Assembly: GCF_003047285.1 (NCBI RefSeq)
Contig: NZ_PZYX01000013.1
Coordinates: 49,613-113,612 of the forward strand
Length of the DNA: 64,000 bases
From: Nocardioides allogilvus
GTDB taxonomy: Bacteria; Actinomycetota; Actinomycetes; Propionibacteriales; Nocardioidaceae
Direction of reading: 5' to 3'
This document shows, one piece after another, positions 39,976 to 52,548 of the stretch. How positions within the stretch are numbered: the first letter of the stretch is position 1; each line of letters starts with the position of its first letter. The position numbers and the translations under genes are program-made. A model generated the notes under the pieces. The model worked only from the letters and a program-made list of their open reading frames with translations, searched no databases and was not told where the DNA came from.

Positions 39976-41454
39976 TTGTCCGCCCTGTCGTTCCTGGATC
40001 GCGAACACACCATTGCTCCACCCGGCTACAGCCGTTGGCTGATCCCGCCGGCAGCCCTGGCCATCCACCTCTGCATCGGCCAGGCCTACGCCACCAGCGT
40101 GTACAAGATCGCGCTGGTCGAGCACTTCGGCGCGAGCTTGACCTCCGTCGGCTACATCTTCTCCGTAGCGATCGTGATGCTCGGTGTCTCAGCGGCGCTC
40201 TTCGGCACCTGGGTCGACCGGGTGGGCCCTCGGAAGACGATGTTCACCGCGGCCTGCTGCTGGGCCTCCGGCTTCCTGGTCGCTGCGCTCGGCATCCAAT
40301 CCGGTCAGCTGTGGCTGGTCTATCTCGGCTACGGCTTCATCGGTGGAATCGGACTGGGTCTCGGCTACATCTCACCAGTGTCCACGCTGATCAAGTGGTT
40401 CCCCGATCGGCCCGGGCTGGCCACCGGCATGGCAATCATGGGCTTCGGTGGTGGCGCGATGGTTGCCTCCCCGTTGTCGCAGAAGCTGCTCGTGGCGTAC
40501 GGCGGTGACACCTTCGGCGGGGACGCCGTCATGAAGCTTTTCCTCACCCTCGCCGTCATCTACTTCGTCTTCATGATGTTCGGCGTCTTCACCGTCAAGG
40601 TCCCGCCCCCGGGCTGGGCTCCGGCGGGCTTCGACCCGAGCACGATCAAGTCCAAGAAGATGGTGACCTCGAACCACGTCTCGGCGGCCAATGCGATCAA
40701 GACGCCGCAGTTCTGGCTGCTGTGGACCGTGCTGTTCTGCAACGTCACCGCGGGAATCGGAATCCTGGAAAACGCCAAGCCGATGCTGGAGGACTTCTTC
40801 CGAGATGACAGCGGCAACTCGACGGTGGCGGCCGCCACTGCGGCCGGATTCGTCGGCCTGCTCTCACTGGGCAACATGACCGGCCGATTCGCCTGGTCCA
40901 CGACCTCGGACTACCTCGGCCGGAAGATGACCTACGTGATGTACCTCGGCGGTGGGATGCTGCTGTTCTTCGGTGTTGCCACGATCGGCGAAACCTCGAC
41001 CGGCCTCTTCGTTCTACTGATGGTGCTCATCATCTCCTATTACGGCGGTGGCTTCGCCACCGTGCCGGCCTACCTGCGAGACCTGTTCGGCACCTTCCAG
41101 GTTGGCGCGATCCACGGCAGGCTCCTCACTGCCTGGTCGGCAGCGGGCATCGCCGGACCGCTGATCATCAACGCGATCCTCGATGCCCAGGGCAAGGAGC
41201 CTGGCACCCTGATCGCGGGCGACTATCGCAGCCCGATCCTCATCATGGTCGGCATCCTTGCGGTCGGCTTCGTCGCCAACCTGCTCATCACTCCGGTCTC
41301 CGACGGCTTCCACGAGAAGGGAGCCGTAGTCGACGCCGTCGACCGCCACCACAAGCAGGACACCGGCGTTGAGCCGGAGGACATCCCGATCATCGAGGAG
41401 GAGCTGATCGCGCAGCGCCGCCTTGAGACCGACCCCGACCTGCGACCCAACTGA
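39976..41454 (+). CDS. OFA-type (oxalate/formate) MFS transporter
   Basis: A 492-residue MFS protein of the oxalate:formate antiporter type. About 12 helices are visible (IHLCIGQAYATSVYKIALV, GLGLGYISPVSTLIKWFPDR, GGGFATVPAYLRDLFG). The N-terminal PPAALAIHLCIGQAYATSVYK resembles the OFA family start. It starts with TTG after GGAGG at 6 nt. A conserved 40-residue partner and then formate dehydrogenase genes follow, so formate or oxalate import is likely. Direction and ion coupling are not visible. Confidence 0.85.
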   Translation: MSALSFLDREHTIAPPGYSRWLIPPAALAIHLCIGQAYATSVYKIALVEHFGASLTSVGYIFSVAIVMLGVSAALFGTWVDRVGPRKTMFTAACCWASGFLVAALGIQSGQLWLVYLGYGFIGGIGLGLGYISPVSTLIKWFPDRPGLATGMAIMGFGGGAMVASPLSQKLLVAYGGDTFGGDAVMKLFLTLAVIYFVFMMFGVFTVKVPPPGWAPAGFDPSTIKSKKMVTSNHVSAANAIKTPQFWLLWTVLFCNVTAGIGILENAKPMLEDFFRDDSGNSTVAAATAAGFVGLLSLGNMTGRFAWSTTSDYLGRKMTYVMYLGGGMLLFFGVATIGETSTGLFVLLMVLIISYYGGGFATVPAYLRDLFGTFQVGAIHGRLLTAWSAAGIAGPLIINAILDAQGKEPGTLIAGDYRSPILIMVGILAVGFVANLLITPVSDGFHEKGAVVDAVDRHHKQDTGVEPEDIPIIEEELIAQRRLETDPDLRPN

Positions 41455-41484
41455 AAACCCTCGCATCCAGGAGGAACACACATC

Positions 41485-41607
41485 ATGAACGCAGAGCACC
41501 ACGTCGACCACACCGCGCGGATCACGGCCTCGTGGGCCCTCGTCGGGATCCCGCTCGGCTACGGCCTCTTCAACGCGATCAAGGCGGCCGCGCAGCTCTT
41601 CGCCTGA
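41485..41607 (+). CDS. Small partner protein of OFA-type MFS transporter (40 residues)
   Basis: A 40-residue single-helix protein (ASWALVGIPLGYGLFNAIKA). It begins 30 nt after the transporter stop with AGGAGG at a good distance from its ATG. A short conserved protein of this type, annotated as an MFS transporter small subunit, is known beside OFA transporters. It probably associates with the transporter in the membrane; mechanism unknown. It is below usual gene-calling length. Confidence 0.72.
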   Translation: MNAEHHVDHTARITASWALVGIPLGYGLFNAIKAAAQLFA

Positions 41608-41652
41608 CCCGCCGCCGCCGACCAACCGCCTCGATCCGACGAGGAGCAGCGC

Positions 41653-42153
41653 ATGACCATCCAGACAACCACGGATCTCCAGGAAGTCGTCGAAGCGGTC
41701 GTCCGGGAGCATCGCGACGAACGAGGTCCGCTCCTGGTCGTCCTCCAGGACATCCAGCGGCGGATGGGGCATCTCGATCCTGACGTCGTGCCGCTCGTGG
41801 CATCCGCCCTCAACCTCTCTCGGGCCGACGTGCACGGAGTCGTGACCTTTTACCACGACTTCCACGAAGCGCCTCGGGGCGCCGTGACCATCAAGCTGTG
41901 CCGGGCCGAGGCCTGCCAGTCGATGGGAGCGGAGGCCGTCGTCGCCGAAGTCAAGGACCTCCTCGGCATCGGGATCGCGGAGACCGCGGCCGACGGCTCG
42001 GTGAGCCTCGACCAGGTCTTCTGCCTGGGCAACTGCGCCCTGGGACCCGCCGCCCAGATCAACGGTCGCCTGTACGGACGGGTCGACCGGGACACCATCC
42101 TCGACGTTCTGCGGAGTGATCTGCAGGGCGAGACCCTGAGTGAGGCGCCGTGA
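41653..42153 (+). CDS. fdsG: NAD-dependent formate dehydrogenase gamma subunit (NuoE-like)
   Basis: A 166-residue subunit carrying a [2Fe-2S] cluster of the NuoE thioredoxin-like fold. Four cysteines fit the family spacing: LCRAEACQSMG and FCLGNCALGP. It begins with helices (REHRDERGPLLVVLQDIQRRMG) typical of HoxE/NuoE/FdsG. It passes electrons from FdsB-FdsA chemistry to NAD+. ATGA-type overlap couples it to fdsB. Confidence 0.93.
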   Translation: MTIQTTTDLQEVVEAVVREHRDERGPLLVVLQDIQRRMGHLDPDVVPLVASALNLSRADVHGVVTFYHDFHEAPRGAVTIKLCRAEACQSMGAEAVVAEVKDLLGIGIAETAADGSVSLDQVFCLGNCALGPAAQINGRLYGRVDRDTILDVLRSDLQGETLSEAP

Positions 42154-43694
42154 TCACCGTCTACGTTCCCTGCGACTCCGCTGCCCTCTCGATCGGCGCG
42201 GATGAGGTCGCGATGGCGATCGAGTGCGAGGCTGCCCTGCTCGGTCTCGAGATCGACCTGGTCCGCAACGGCACCCGCGGCATGCTGTGGCTGGAGCCCC
42301 TGGTGGAGGTGGCGACTCCCGCCGGCCGCATCGGCTACGGCCCGGTCCGGCCCGAGGCCGTCGCGGACCTGATCGCGGCCGGGCTGCTCGACGGAGCCGA
42401 CCACGAGCTCAACCTCGGTGTGGTCGACGAGCTGCCGTGGATGCGCGACCAGCAGCGGCTCTGCCTGGCCCGGGTCGGCATCACCGACCCGCTCTCGCCC
42501 GAGGACTACGTCGCCAACGGCGGCAACGCAGGGCTCCGGCGGGCGCTGTCCATGCCACCCGCCGACGTCATCGCCGAGGTCACCGAGTCCGGCCTGCGTG
42601 GCCGGGGCGGCGCCGGGTTCCCGGCCGGCATCAAGTGGAAGACGGTTGCCGACACAGAGGACGACCTGAAGTTCGTCTGCTGCAACGCCGACGAGGGCGA
42701 CAGCGGCACCTTCGCCGACCGGATCGTCATGGAGGGCGATCCGTTCAGCCTGCTCGAGGGCATGACCATCGCCGGCTACGCCGTGGGCGCCTCCGAGGGC
42801 TACATCTACCTGCGTTCGGAGTATCCCGACGCCGCTGCCACCACCGGGCAGGCGATCGAGACGGCCCGCGAGCAGGGCTGGCTCGGTGACGATGTCCTCG
42901 GCTCCGGGTTCAAGTTTGACATCCACCTCCGGCTCGGTGGCGGCGCCTACATCTGCGGCGAGGAGACCTCGATGCTCGAGTCCCTCGAGGGCAAGCGCGG
43001 CATGGTCAGGGCCAAGCCGCCGATCCCCGCCATCACCGGCCTCTTCGGCAGACCGACCGTGGTCAACAACGTCCTCACCCTGACCAGCGTCGGGGCGATC
43101 CTCGCCGACGGTGGTCAGGGCTACGCCGCCCTCGGCCTCGACCGCTCCCGGGGCACCCAGGTGTTCCAACTGGCCGGCAACATCAAGCACGGTGGCGTCT
43201 TCGAGTCGGCCTTCGGCATCTCGCTCGAGAAGCTCGTGAACGAGTACGGCGGCGGGACCCTCAGTGGACGCCCCCTCCGCACGGTCCAGGTCGGCGGTCC
43301 CCTGGGTCAGTACATCCCCGCTGACGGCCTCGACATCCCCACCGATTACGAGGCATTCGCCGCGGCCGGAGCGATGCTCGGACATGGCGGGATCGTGGTG
43401 TTCGACGACACCGTCAACATGGCCTCGATGGCGCGCTTCGCGATGGAGTTCTGCGTCGCGGAGTCGTGCGGCAAATGCACGCCCTGCCGTGTCGGCTCGG
43501 TGCGCGGGGTGGAGACCATCGACAAGATCGTCGCCGGGGTGGACCGCGACCGGAACCTCACGCTGCTCAACGATCTGTGCGACCTGATGGTCGACGGATC
43601 CCTGTGTGCGATGGGCGGGCTGACCCCCAACCCCGTCAGGAGCGCGCTTCAGCACTTCCCGGAGGACTTCTCGACCTTGGAGGCAGGACAATGA
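42150..43694 (+). CDS. fdsB: NAD-dependent formate dehydrogenase beta subunit (NuoF-like)
   Basis: A 514-residue subunit binding FMN, NAD+ and a [4Fe-4S] cluster. The N-terminal part is thioredoxin-like; then the FMN-binding ESGLRGRGGAGFPAGIKWK, the NAD-related NADEGDSGTFADR, and EETSMLESLEGKRGMVR. The cluster motif is SCGKCTPCRVGS. It reduces NAD+ with electrons from FdsA. Coupled to fdsG (GTGA) and fdsA (ATGA). Confidence 0.95.
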   Translation: MITVYVPCDSAALSIGADEVAMAIECEAALLGLEIDLVRNGTRGMLWLEPLVEVATPAGRIGYGPVRPEAVADLIAAGLLDGADHELNLGVVDELPWMRDQQRLCLARVGITDPLSPEDYVANGGNAGLRRALSMPPADVIAEVTESGLRGRGGAGFPAGIKWKTVADTEDDLKFVCCNADEGDSGTFADRIVMEGDPFSLLEGMTIAGYAVGASEGYIYLRSEYPDAAATTGQAIETAREQGWLGDDVLGSGFKFDIHLRLGGGAYICGEETSMLESLEGKRGMVRAKPPIPAITGLFGRPTVVNNVLTLTSVGAILADGGQGYAALGLDRSRGTQVFQLAGNIKHGGVFESAFGISLEKLVNEYGGGTLSGRPLRTVQVGGPLGQYIPADGLDIPTDYEAFAAAGAMLGHGGIVVFDDTVNMASMARFAMEFCVAESCGKCTPCRVGSVRGVETIDKIVAGVDRDRNLTLLNDLCDLMVDGSLCAMGGLTPNPVRSALQHFPEDFSTLEAGQ

Positions 43695-46498
43695 CCCTGT
43701 ACGCCGACCACGACCTCGGCACGCCGGCACCTGCGCAGGACGCACCGCCGCTGACCCTCGAGATCGACGGGGTGTCGGTCACGGTGCCCCAGGGAACGTC
43801 GGTGATGCGCGCCGCGGCGCTCGCCGGCATCGACGTCCCCAAGTTGTGCGCGACCGACAGCCTCGACGCGTTCGGCTCATGTCGCCTGTGCCTCGTGGAG
43901 GTCGAAGGCGGTCGGGGCACTCCGGCGTCATGCACCACTCCGTGCGCTGACGGCATGAAGGTGAACACGCGCACCGACAAGGTCGACAAGCTCCGTCAAA
44001 GCGTCATGGAGCTGTATCTCTCCGACCACCCCACCGACTGTCAGACCTGTTCACCGACGGGTGGTTGCGAGCTCCAGGATCTCGCCACCACCGTGGGTCT
44101 GCCCGACATGCGCTACGGCCTCGAGGGCATCAACCACCTCAATCTGCCGGTGGACGACAGCAACCCCTACTTCACCTTCGACCCGACGTCGTGCATCTCC
44201 TGCTCGCGTTGCGTCAGGGCGTGCGGCGAGATCCAGGGCACTTTCGCGCTCACGATCGAGGGCCGTGGCTTCGACTCGAAGGTGTCCGCCAGCGCCGGGG
44301 AGACCTTCCTGGAGTCGGAGTGTGTCTCGTGCGGCGCCTGCGTCGCGGCCTGCCCCACGTCGGCACTGCAGGAGAACTCGGTGATCGAGCTGGGCCTGCC
44401 GACGCGCACCGTCAAGACCACCTGCGCCTACTGCGGCGTGGGCTGCTCGTTCAACGCCGAGCTCCAGGGTGACGAGCTCATCCGGATGGTTCCGGACAAG
44501 ACCGGTGGGGCCAACGAGGGCCACGCCTGCGTCAAGGGCCGCTTCGCGTACGGCTACGCCAGCCACGAGGACCGCCAGCTGAACCCGATGATCCGCGAGA
44601 GGATCACCGACGACTGGCAGGTCGTCGACTGGGACACCGCGATCAACTATGTCGCCCAGAAGATGAAGACCATTCAGACCGAGCACGGCGTCGGCGCGAT
44701 CGGGGGCATCACCTCGTCGCGAACGACAAACGAGGAGGTGTACGTCGTCCAGAAGATGGTGCGAGCCGCGTTCGGGAACAACAACGTCGACACCTGCGCC
44801 CGCGTGTGCCACTCCCCCACCGGTTACGGACTCAAGCAGACCTTCGGGGAATCGGCCGGCACCCAGGACTTCCGCTCGGTCGCCAAGGCGGACGCCATCG
44901 TCGTCATCGGCGCCAACCCCACCGACGGGCATCCGGTGTTCGCGTCCCGGATGAAGCGTCGGCTGCGCGAGGGCGCACAGCTGGTCGTGATCGACCCCCG
45001 CCGGATCGACCTGGTCCGGTCGCCGCACATCGAGGCCGCCTACCACTTGCCGCTTGCCCCGGGCACCAACGTCGCGATGGTCAACGCGCTGGCCCACGTG
45101 GTGGTCACCGAGGGTCTCGTCGACCGGGCCTTCGTGGACGCGCGCTGCGAGGACTTCGATGGTTGGGCCGAGTTCATCTCGAGCCCGGAGCACAGCCCCG
45201 AAGTCGCCCAGGAGGTCACCGGCGTCCCGGCCGAGGACATCCGCGCTGCCGCCCGTCTGTACGCCACTGCGGAGAACGGAGCCATCTACTACGGCCTCGG
45301 TGTCACCGAGCACAGCCAGGGTTCGACGATGGTGATGGGCATGGCCAACCTCGCCATGGCGACCGGCAACATCGGTCGCGAGGGAGTGGGAGTCAATCCA
45401 CTGCGCGGCCAGAACAACGTGCAGGGCTCCTGCGACATGGGTTCCTTCCCGCACGAGCTGCCCGGCTACCGGCACGTCTCCGACGACGCCGTGCGGGAGG
45501 TGTTCGAGAAGCTTTGGGGCACCCGCATCACACCCACCCCGGGGTTGCGGATCCCCAACATGTTCGACTCCGCGCTGGACGGCTCGTTCCGCGGGCTCTA
45601 CGTACAGGGCGAGGACATTGCCCAGTCCGACCCGAACACCAGCCACGTCTACGCCTCGTTGAAGTCGCTGGACCTGCTGGTGGTCCAGGACCTCTTCCTC
45701 AACGAGACCGCGCAGCTGGCGCACGTCTTCCTGCCCGGCACATCCTTCCTGGAGAAGGACGGCACCTTCACCAACGCCGAGCGCCGCATCAACCGGGTCC
45801 GTCCCGTGATGGCGCCCGCCACTGGAAAGCACGAGTGGCAGATCCCGTGCGACATCGCGCAGGCGATGGGCTATGACATGTCGTACGACGACCCCAGCCA
45901 GATCATGGATGAGATCGCGACCCTGACGCCGACGTTCAAGGGGGTCTCCTTCGCCCGGCTCGACGCCCTCGGCAGCGTCCAGTGGCCGTGCAACGACGAG
46001 GCACCCGAGGGCACCCCCACGATGCACGTCGAGGACTTCACCCGGGGCAAGGGCCGCTTCATGGTGACGACGTTCGTACCGACCACGGAGCGGGCCACCC
46101 GCAAGTTCCCGCTGATCCTGACCACCGGCCGGATCCTGAGCCAGTACAACGTCGGCGCCCAGACCCGGCGGACGCCGAACGTGATGTGGCACGCCGAGGA
46201 CATCTTGGAGATCCATGCCAGCGACGCCGAGATGCGGGGCATCCACGACGGCGACGAGGTGACCATCACCAGCAGGACGGGCGAGACCGTGCTGCGCGCG
46301 GTGATCTCGGATCGAATGCCGCCCGGGGTGGTCTACACGACCTTCCACTACCCGCTCAGCGGCGCCAACGTCGTCACCACGGACAACTCCGACTGGGCGA
46401 CGAACTGCCCTGAGTACAAGGTGACCGCCGTCCAGGTCACGGTGGGCACCGGCCTGCACGACACCGACGTCGAGCTCGCCGCACGGGCGGCGCGATGA
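43691..46498 (+). CDS. fdsA: NAD-dependent formate dehydrogenase alpha subunit (Mo-bis-MGD, Cys type)
   Basis: The 935-residue catalytic subunit oxidising formate to CO2. The N-terminal [2Fe-2S] domain has C53, C64, C67 and C81. Ferredoxin-type [4Fe-4S] motifs are CISCSRCVRAC and CVSCGACVAAC, and the MGD-proximal cluster is in CAYCGVGC. The Mo ligand is Cys373 (VDTCARVCHSP), not selenocysteine, so no Sec machinery is needed. The C-terminal domain (YNVGAQTRRT) binds MGD. Overlaps fdsB and fdsD by 4 nt. Confidence 0.96.
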   Translation: MTLYADHDLGTPAPAQDAPPLTLEIDGVSVTVPQGTSVMRAAALAGIDVPKLCATDSLDAFGSCRLCLVEVEGGRGTPASCTTPCADGMKVNTRTDKVDKLRQSVMELYLSDHPTDCQTCSPTGGCELQDLATTVGLPDMRYGLEGINHLNLPVDDSNPYFTFDPTSCISCSRCVRACGEIQGTFALTIEGRGFDSKVSASAGETFLESECVSCGACVAACPTSALQENSVIELGLPTRTVKTTCAYCGVGCSFNAELQGDELIRMVPDKTGGANEGHACVKGRFAYGYASHEDRQLNPMIRERITDDWQVVDWDTAINYVAQKMKTIQTEHGVGAIGGITSSRTTNEEVYVVQKMVRAAFGNNNVDTCARVCHSPTGYGLKQTFGESAGTQDFRSVAKADAIVVIGANPTDGHPVFASRMKRRLREGAQLVVIDPRRIDLVRSPHIEAAYHLPLAPGTNVAMVNALAHVVVTEGLVDRAFVDARCEDFDGWAEFISSPEHSPEVAQEVTGVPAEDIRAAARLYATAENGAIYYGLGVTEHSQGSTMVMGMANLAMATGNIGREGVGVNPLRGQNNVQGSCDMGSFPHELPGYRHVSDDAVREVFEKLWGTRITPTPGLRIPNMFDSALDGSFRGLYVQGEDIAQSDPNTSHVYASLKSLDLLVVQDLFLNETAQLAHVFLPGTSFLEKDGTFTNAERRINRVRPVMAPATGKHEWQIPCDIAQAMGYDMSYDDPSQIMDEIATLTPTFKGVSFARLDALGSVQWPCNDEAPEGTPTMHVEDFTRGKGRFMVTTFVPTTERATRKFPLILTTGRILSQYNVGAQTRRTPNVMWHAEDILEIHASDAEMRGIHDGDEVTITSRTGETVLRAVISDRMPPGVVYTTFHYPLSGANVVTTDNSDWATNCPEYKVTAVQVTVGTGLHDTDVELAARAAR

Positions 46499-46704
46499 TC
46501 ACCGCCCCGGCGCTCCGGCTGGCCGGCGACATCCTGGCCCAGTTCCGGCACCTGCCCGACGACCAGGCGGTCGACACCGTCGCCAACCACATCCGGATGT
46601 TCTGGGACCCGCGCATGCGCGCCCAGCTGCTCGAGCTCGCCACCTCGGCCGGCGCGGACTGCGACCCGCTGGTGAGCCGGGTCGTGACATCCCTCGGGGA
46701 CTAG
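46495..46704 (+). CDS. fdsD: Formate dehydrogenase delta subunit
   Basis: A 69-residue small subunit. It matches FdsD proteins found last in fdsGBACD-type operons ([23 protein letters not shown]). It has no cofactor motif and is needed for activity or assembly in other species. ATGA overlap with fdsA. Its stop overlaps the convergent fdhD stop. Confidence 0.92.
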   Translation: MITAPALRLAGDILAQFRHLPDDQAVDTVANHIRMFWDPRMRAQLLELATSAGADCDPLVSRVVTSLGD

Positions 46705-47537
46705 GACACGGACACCGGGCTGAGGCGGTCGGCGCCGGAATAGACGTTCATCGACGTTCCCCGAAGGAAGCCGACGAGCGTCAGTCCGCTCTCCTCGGCG
46801 AGCTCGACTGCCAGCGAGGAGGGGGCCGACACCGCCGCGAGCGCCGGGATGCCTCCCATCACCGCCTTCTGGACCAGCTCGAAGGAGGCGCGCCCGCTCA
46901 CCATCAAGACCGTCCCACGCAGAGGCACCATGCCCTGCAGGAGCGCATGTCCGATCACCTTGTCGACCGCGTTGTGCCGCCCGACGTCCTCTCGCATCAC
47001 CACCATGTCCCCATCGGCGGAGAACAGCCCGGCGGCATGCAAGCCACCCGTGGTGTCGAACACGCGCTGGGCTTCACGGAGCCTGTCGGGAAGGACTGCG
47101 AGGACCGCCGGTTCGACGACGAGCGGGTCGTCCGCAACGGACCAGGCCGCCTGGGTGCGGACCGCGTCGAGGCTGGCCTTGCCGCAGAGTCCGCACGAGG
47201 AGGTCGTGTAGAAGTTCCGCTCCAGCGAGGGATCGGGCGCGGCGACACCGGGCGCGAGACGGACGTCGACCACGTTGTAGGTGTTGCTCCCGTCGGCCGT
47301 CGCCCCGGCGCAGTAGCGCACGGCGGCGACCTCCTCGGCGTGGTGGATGACACCCTCGCTGACCAGGAAGCCCACGGCGAGGTCGAAGTCGTTGCCGGGC
47401 GTGCGCATGGTGACCGTCAGGGCCCGGCCGTTCACGCGGATCTCCATCGGCTCCTCGGCCGCCAGAGTGTCCGGTCGATGACTGGCCACACCGTCACGTA
47501 GTCGGAGCACCCGTCGGCGTACTGTCACTCGGCCCAT
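46701..47537 (-). CDS. fdhD: Formate dehydrogenase sulfurtransferase accessory protein FdhD
   Basis: A 278-residue protein that transfers sulfur to the Mo cofactor, needed for formate dehydrogenase activity. Conserved motifs are [45 protein letters not shown] (the sulfur-relay cysteines), [25 protein letters not shown] and [13 protein letters not shown]. The ATG at 47537 begins before the end of the MFS gene (13-nt overlap). It clearly serves the two molybdenum enzymes beside it. Confidence 0.95.
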   Translation of the reverse strand: MGRVTVRRRVLRLRDGVASHRPDTLAAEEPMEIRVNGRALTVTMRTPGNDFDLAVGFLVSEGVIHHAEEVAAVRYCAGATADGSNTYNVVDVRLAPGVAAPDPSLERNFYTTSSCGLCGKASLDAVRTQAAWSVADDPLVVEPAVLAVLPDRLREAQRVFDTTGGLHAAGLFSADGDMVVMREDVGRHNAVDKVIGHALLQGMVPLRGTVLMVSGRASFELVQKAVMGGIPALAAVSAPSSLAVELAEESGLTLVGFLRGTSMNVYSGADRLSPVSVS

Positions 47538-48745
47538 GGCTGGGCTCCTCTCATCGCAGTGTCGTGTCGGTAGCTGAACGTGGCCGCGATCGCCAGGCAG
47601 ACCAGGCCCACAGCGGCCAGGCCGGCGAGGAGCGTCGGGTAGGACAGCGAGGTGGCGCTGATCGCCAGCAGCAGGGGCGCCAGGAAGCCACTGTGTGCGA
47701 CCCCCTGGAAGAGCGCCGATGCCGTGGGCCGTGCGCCGGGGCTCGCCAGCCGCTCGATCTCGGTCAACCCGGACTCGAGCGTGAGCCCGTAGCCGGCACC
47801 CAGGACGACCGCCGCCGCCAGAACGAGCAGCGGCGAGACCAGCTCGACGGCGATCGCCCCCACCAGGAGACCGACCACAACCGTCGACATCGCGAGCAGG
47901 GTGGCCCGGGCGGTGCCGGGGCGGTCGATCCGCACGGCCAGCGGTTGCACCGCGAGGCCGACGCTGAGCGTCACCGCGGCGACCAGTCCGCTGAACAATG
48001 GCTCGTAGCCGTGCACCCGATCGATCACCAGCGGCGGCAGCACGACGTAGGAGACTGTGACGGCCGCGAAGATCGCCGGACTCGCGGGCAGGACCACTCC
48101 GACGAACCGCGGATGCCGCACCACCGACCAGCGATCGGCGTCGCGCCTGCCATCCGTCGCCGACCCGATCGGCCCACGCCGTGGCGCGATGTCGGGGACG
48201 CCGCGGGTGGCGACGAGCACGAGCAGGGACAGCCCGCCGTGCACCAGGCAGGGCAGCACCATCGGGGCGGGCAGCCACTCGGCCATCGCACCGGCGGCGA
48301 GCGGACCGAAGGCGAAGCCCGCGCCGACGGCGTACACGGCCAGCCGGACCGCGCGATCGACCCCGATCCCGCCGGCGACGCCCTGCAACCAAACTCCGCC
48401 AGCGGAGACGATGATGCCGACGCCGACGCCCGTCAGCAATCGACTCATGTAGACGGCTCCGGGCGACACAACCGCGGCTGCGAGGAGCAGGCTGGACACG
48501 ACGGTGAGGGCCAGTGCGAGTCGAACGACCCGGCGCCGACCGAACCGGTCCGCGGCCCGATCACCCAGCAACAGTCCGGGCACCAGGCCGATGAGGTAGA
48601 CGGTGAACATCGCGATCACCGTCAGGGTGGTCCACCCCTCGGCACTGCGATAGACGACCGAGAGCGGGGTGAACTGGTTGGCGCCCCAGCCGCCGAGCAC
48701 CAGCGTCGCGGCCACCGGCGTCCAGGCGCGCGCTGGCCCGAACAC
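47525..48745 (-). CDS. MFS transporter between fdhD and FdhF/YdeP gene
   Basis: A 406-residue MFS protein with about 12 helices. An [16 protein letters not shown] loop fits the MFS cytoplasmic signature. The start is GTG, 1 nt after the FdhF/YdeP gene stop, and the end overlaps fdhD, so all three are one unit. Substrate unknown; association with formate genes suggests an anion or metabolite exporter, which is only inference. Confidence 0.82.
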   Translation of the reverse strand: MFGPARAWTPVAATLVLGGWGANQFTPLSVVYRSAEGWTTLTVIAMFTVYLIGLVPGLLLGDRAADRFGRRRVVRLALALTVVSSLLLAAAVVSPGAVYMSRLLTGVGVGIIVSAGGVWLQGVAGGIGVDRAVRLAVYAVGAGFAFGPLAAGAMAEWLPAPMVLPCLVHGGLSLLVLVATRGVPDIAPRRGPIGSATDGRRDADRWSVVRHPRFVGVVLPASPAIFAAVTVSYVVLPPLVIDRVHGYEPLFSGLVAAVTLSVGLAVQPLAVRIDRPGTARATLLAMSTVVVGLLVGAIAVELVSPLLVLAAAVVLGAGYGLTLESGLTEIERLASPGARPTASALFQGVAHSGFLAPLLLAISATSLSYPTLLAGLAAVGLVCLAIAATFSYRHDTAMRGAQPWAE

Positions 48746-48746
48746 G

Positions 48747-51035
<2,289 letters not shown>

Positions 51036-51172
51036 GACATCCAGAATTCAGCCGGACGTCATGATAAGTCAAAGCGATCATTTGGATGGGTCGATAGCCA
51101 CCACCTCTTATTACAAGGAGTGATCGACCGATCGCGAACAGCACGTTGACGTGGTCGCAGGGAGCCACGACC

Positions 51173-52195
51173 GTGGGGCCTGTGGCCACAGCAAACCCCG
51201 CAGTCCCTGACGCCCTGGTCGACACGTTCGGCCGGGTGCACACGGACCTGCGTGTGTCGCTGACCGACCGCTGCAACCTGCGGTGCACCTACTGCATGCC
51301 CGAGGAGGGCCTGGCCTGGCTCCCCCGGCAGGATCACCTCACCGACGACGAGGTGGCTCGGCTGGTGCGCATCGCCACCACCCGACTGGGCATCCGGACC
51401 GTACGCCTCACCGGTGGCGAGCCACTGCTGCGCCGCGGTCTGCCGGGGCTCGTCGGCCTCCTGGCAGCGGAGACCCCGGGACTCGAGCTGAGCATGACCA
51501 CCAACGGGGTCGGCCTGGCCAGACAGGCTGCCGCACTGCACGCGGCGGGCCTGCGCCGGGTCAACGTCAGCCTCGACACCCTCCGCCCGGAGCGCTACCT
51601 GGCGATCACCCGCCGGGACCGGATCACCGACGTGTTCGACGGCCTGCGTGCCGCCCAGGAAGCGGGTCTGGCTCCGGTCAAGGTCAACGCCGTCCCGGTC
51701 CGCGGTGTCAACGACGACGAGATCGCCGACCTCGCCCAGTTCGCGGTTGAGCAGGGCTACCGGATGAGGTTCATCGAGTCGATGCCACTGGACGCTCAGG
51801 GGGCCTGGGACCGGGCCAGCATGATCCCGGCCGCGGAGATCCTGGAGCGGCTGGAGCAGCGTTTCGAGCTCACCCCGGTGCCCCGCGACGGCAACGCGCC
51901 CGCCGAGGAGTGGCGGATCGCCGGGACCGACGCCGTCGTAGGCGTGATCGCCAGCGTCACCCGGTCGTTCTGCGGAGGGTGCGACCGAGTTCGGTTGACT
52001 GCGGACGGGCAGTTGCGCAACTGCCTGTTCGCCAGCCAGGAGACGGATCTGCGCGGACTCCTCCGCACTGGCGCCGACGACGCCGACATCGAGACCGCGT
52101 GGCGGGCCAGCGTGGCGGCCAAGGGCCCCGGCCATCTGATCAACAGCATCGACTTCCGTCAGCCCGAGCGCCCGATGTCCGCCATCGGCGGCTGA
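51173..52195 (+). CDS. moaA: GTP 3',8-cyclase MoaA
   Basis: Radical SAM enzyme starting molybdenum cofactor synthesis. The [4Fe-4S]-SAM motif CNLRCTYC is in RVSLTDRCNLRCTYCMPEEG, and the second cluster is in FCGGCDRVRLTADGQLRNCLF. I chose the GTG at 51173 (340 residues) because GGGAG precedes it; TTG at 51146 would add 9 residues. Its place beside Mo-enzymes fits a local cofactor supply. It is divergent from the FdhF/YdeP gene. Confidence 0.95.
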   Translation: MGPVATANPAVPDALVDTFGRVHTDLRVSLTDRCNLRCTYCMPEEGLAWLPRQDHLTDDEVARLVRIATTRLGIRTVRLTGGEPLLRRGLPGLVGLLAAETPGLELSMTTNGVGLARQAAALHAAGLRRVNVSLDTLRPERYLAITRRDRITDVFDGLRAAQEAGLAPVKVNAVPVRGVNDDEIADLAQFAVEQGYRMRFIESMPLDAQGAWDRASMIPAAEILERLEQRFELTPVPRDGNAPAEEWRIAGTDAVVGVIASVTRSFCGGCDRVRLTADGQLRNCLFASQETDLRGLLRTGADDADIETAWRASVAAKGPGHLINSIDFRQPERPMSAIGG

Positions 52196-52218
52196 GTAGC
52201 ACCCGAGAGGAGAGCCGG

Positions 52219-52473
52219 ATGAGCTCGATGCACGACTGGCTGGACGAGGCGAAGGTCGCGTTAGGGGTGGACCTCGACATCGACGTCGACGGGCTGCTCG
52301 AGATGACGCGCGTGGTCGCCCACGACATCGCCCGCCCTGCTGCTCCTCTGACCGCCTTCCTGGTCGGCTACGCCGCCGCTCAGCGTGGCGGAGGTGCCGT
52401 GTCGGTGGCCGCGGCCAACCGCACGGTCACCGAGCTGGCCGGCCGCCTCGCAGGACGGACCGACGACGCCTGA
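52219..52473 (+). CDS. DUF6457 family small protein
   Basis: An 84-residue protein (MHDWLDEAKVALGVDLDID, then DIARPAAPLTAFLVGYAAAQ). Members are found next to moaA or fdhD in actinobacteria. No cofactor motif visible. AGGAGAG precedes the ATG. It is probably co-transcribed with moaA. Confidence 0.82.
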   Translation: MSSMHDWLDEAKVALGVDLDIDVDGLLEMTRVVAHDIARPAAPLTAFLVGYAAAQRGGGAVSVAAANRTVTELAGRLAGRTDDA

Positions 52474-52495
52474 CCCGACCGGGCAGGCTCGACGA

Positions 52496-52542
52496 AATCG
52501 GGTCGGCGCCGCGCTCCTGGTGAGCACGGCGCCGACCCGATT
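52496..52542. terminator. Bidirectional terminator between DUF6457 gene and cbbX
   Basis: A perfect 16-bp stem (52496-52511 with 52527-52542) has a 15-nt interior that itself can form 4 bp. It lies between two converging genes, cbbX ending 7 nt beyond it. Confidence 0.88.
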
Positions 52543-52548
52543 CGGCTC

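Noticed and set aside
44800..45030. Selenocysteine insertion for fdsA
   Set aside because: The codon at the Mo-ligand position is TGC (Cys373), not TGA, so SECIS is not needed. The tRNA-like remnant also does not fit a tRNA-Sec.
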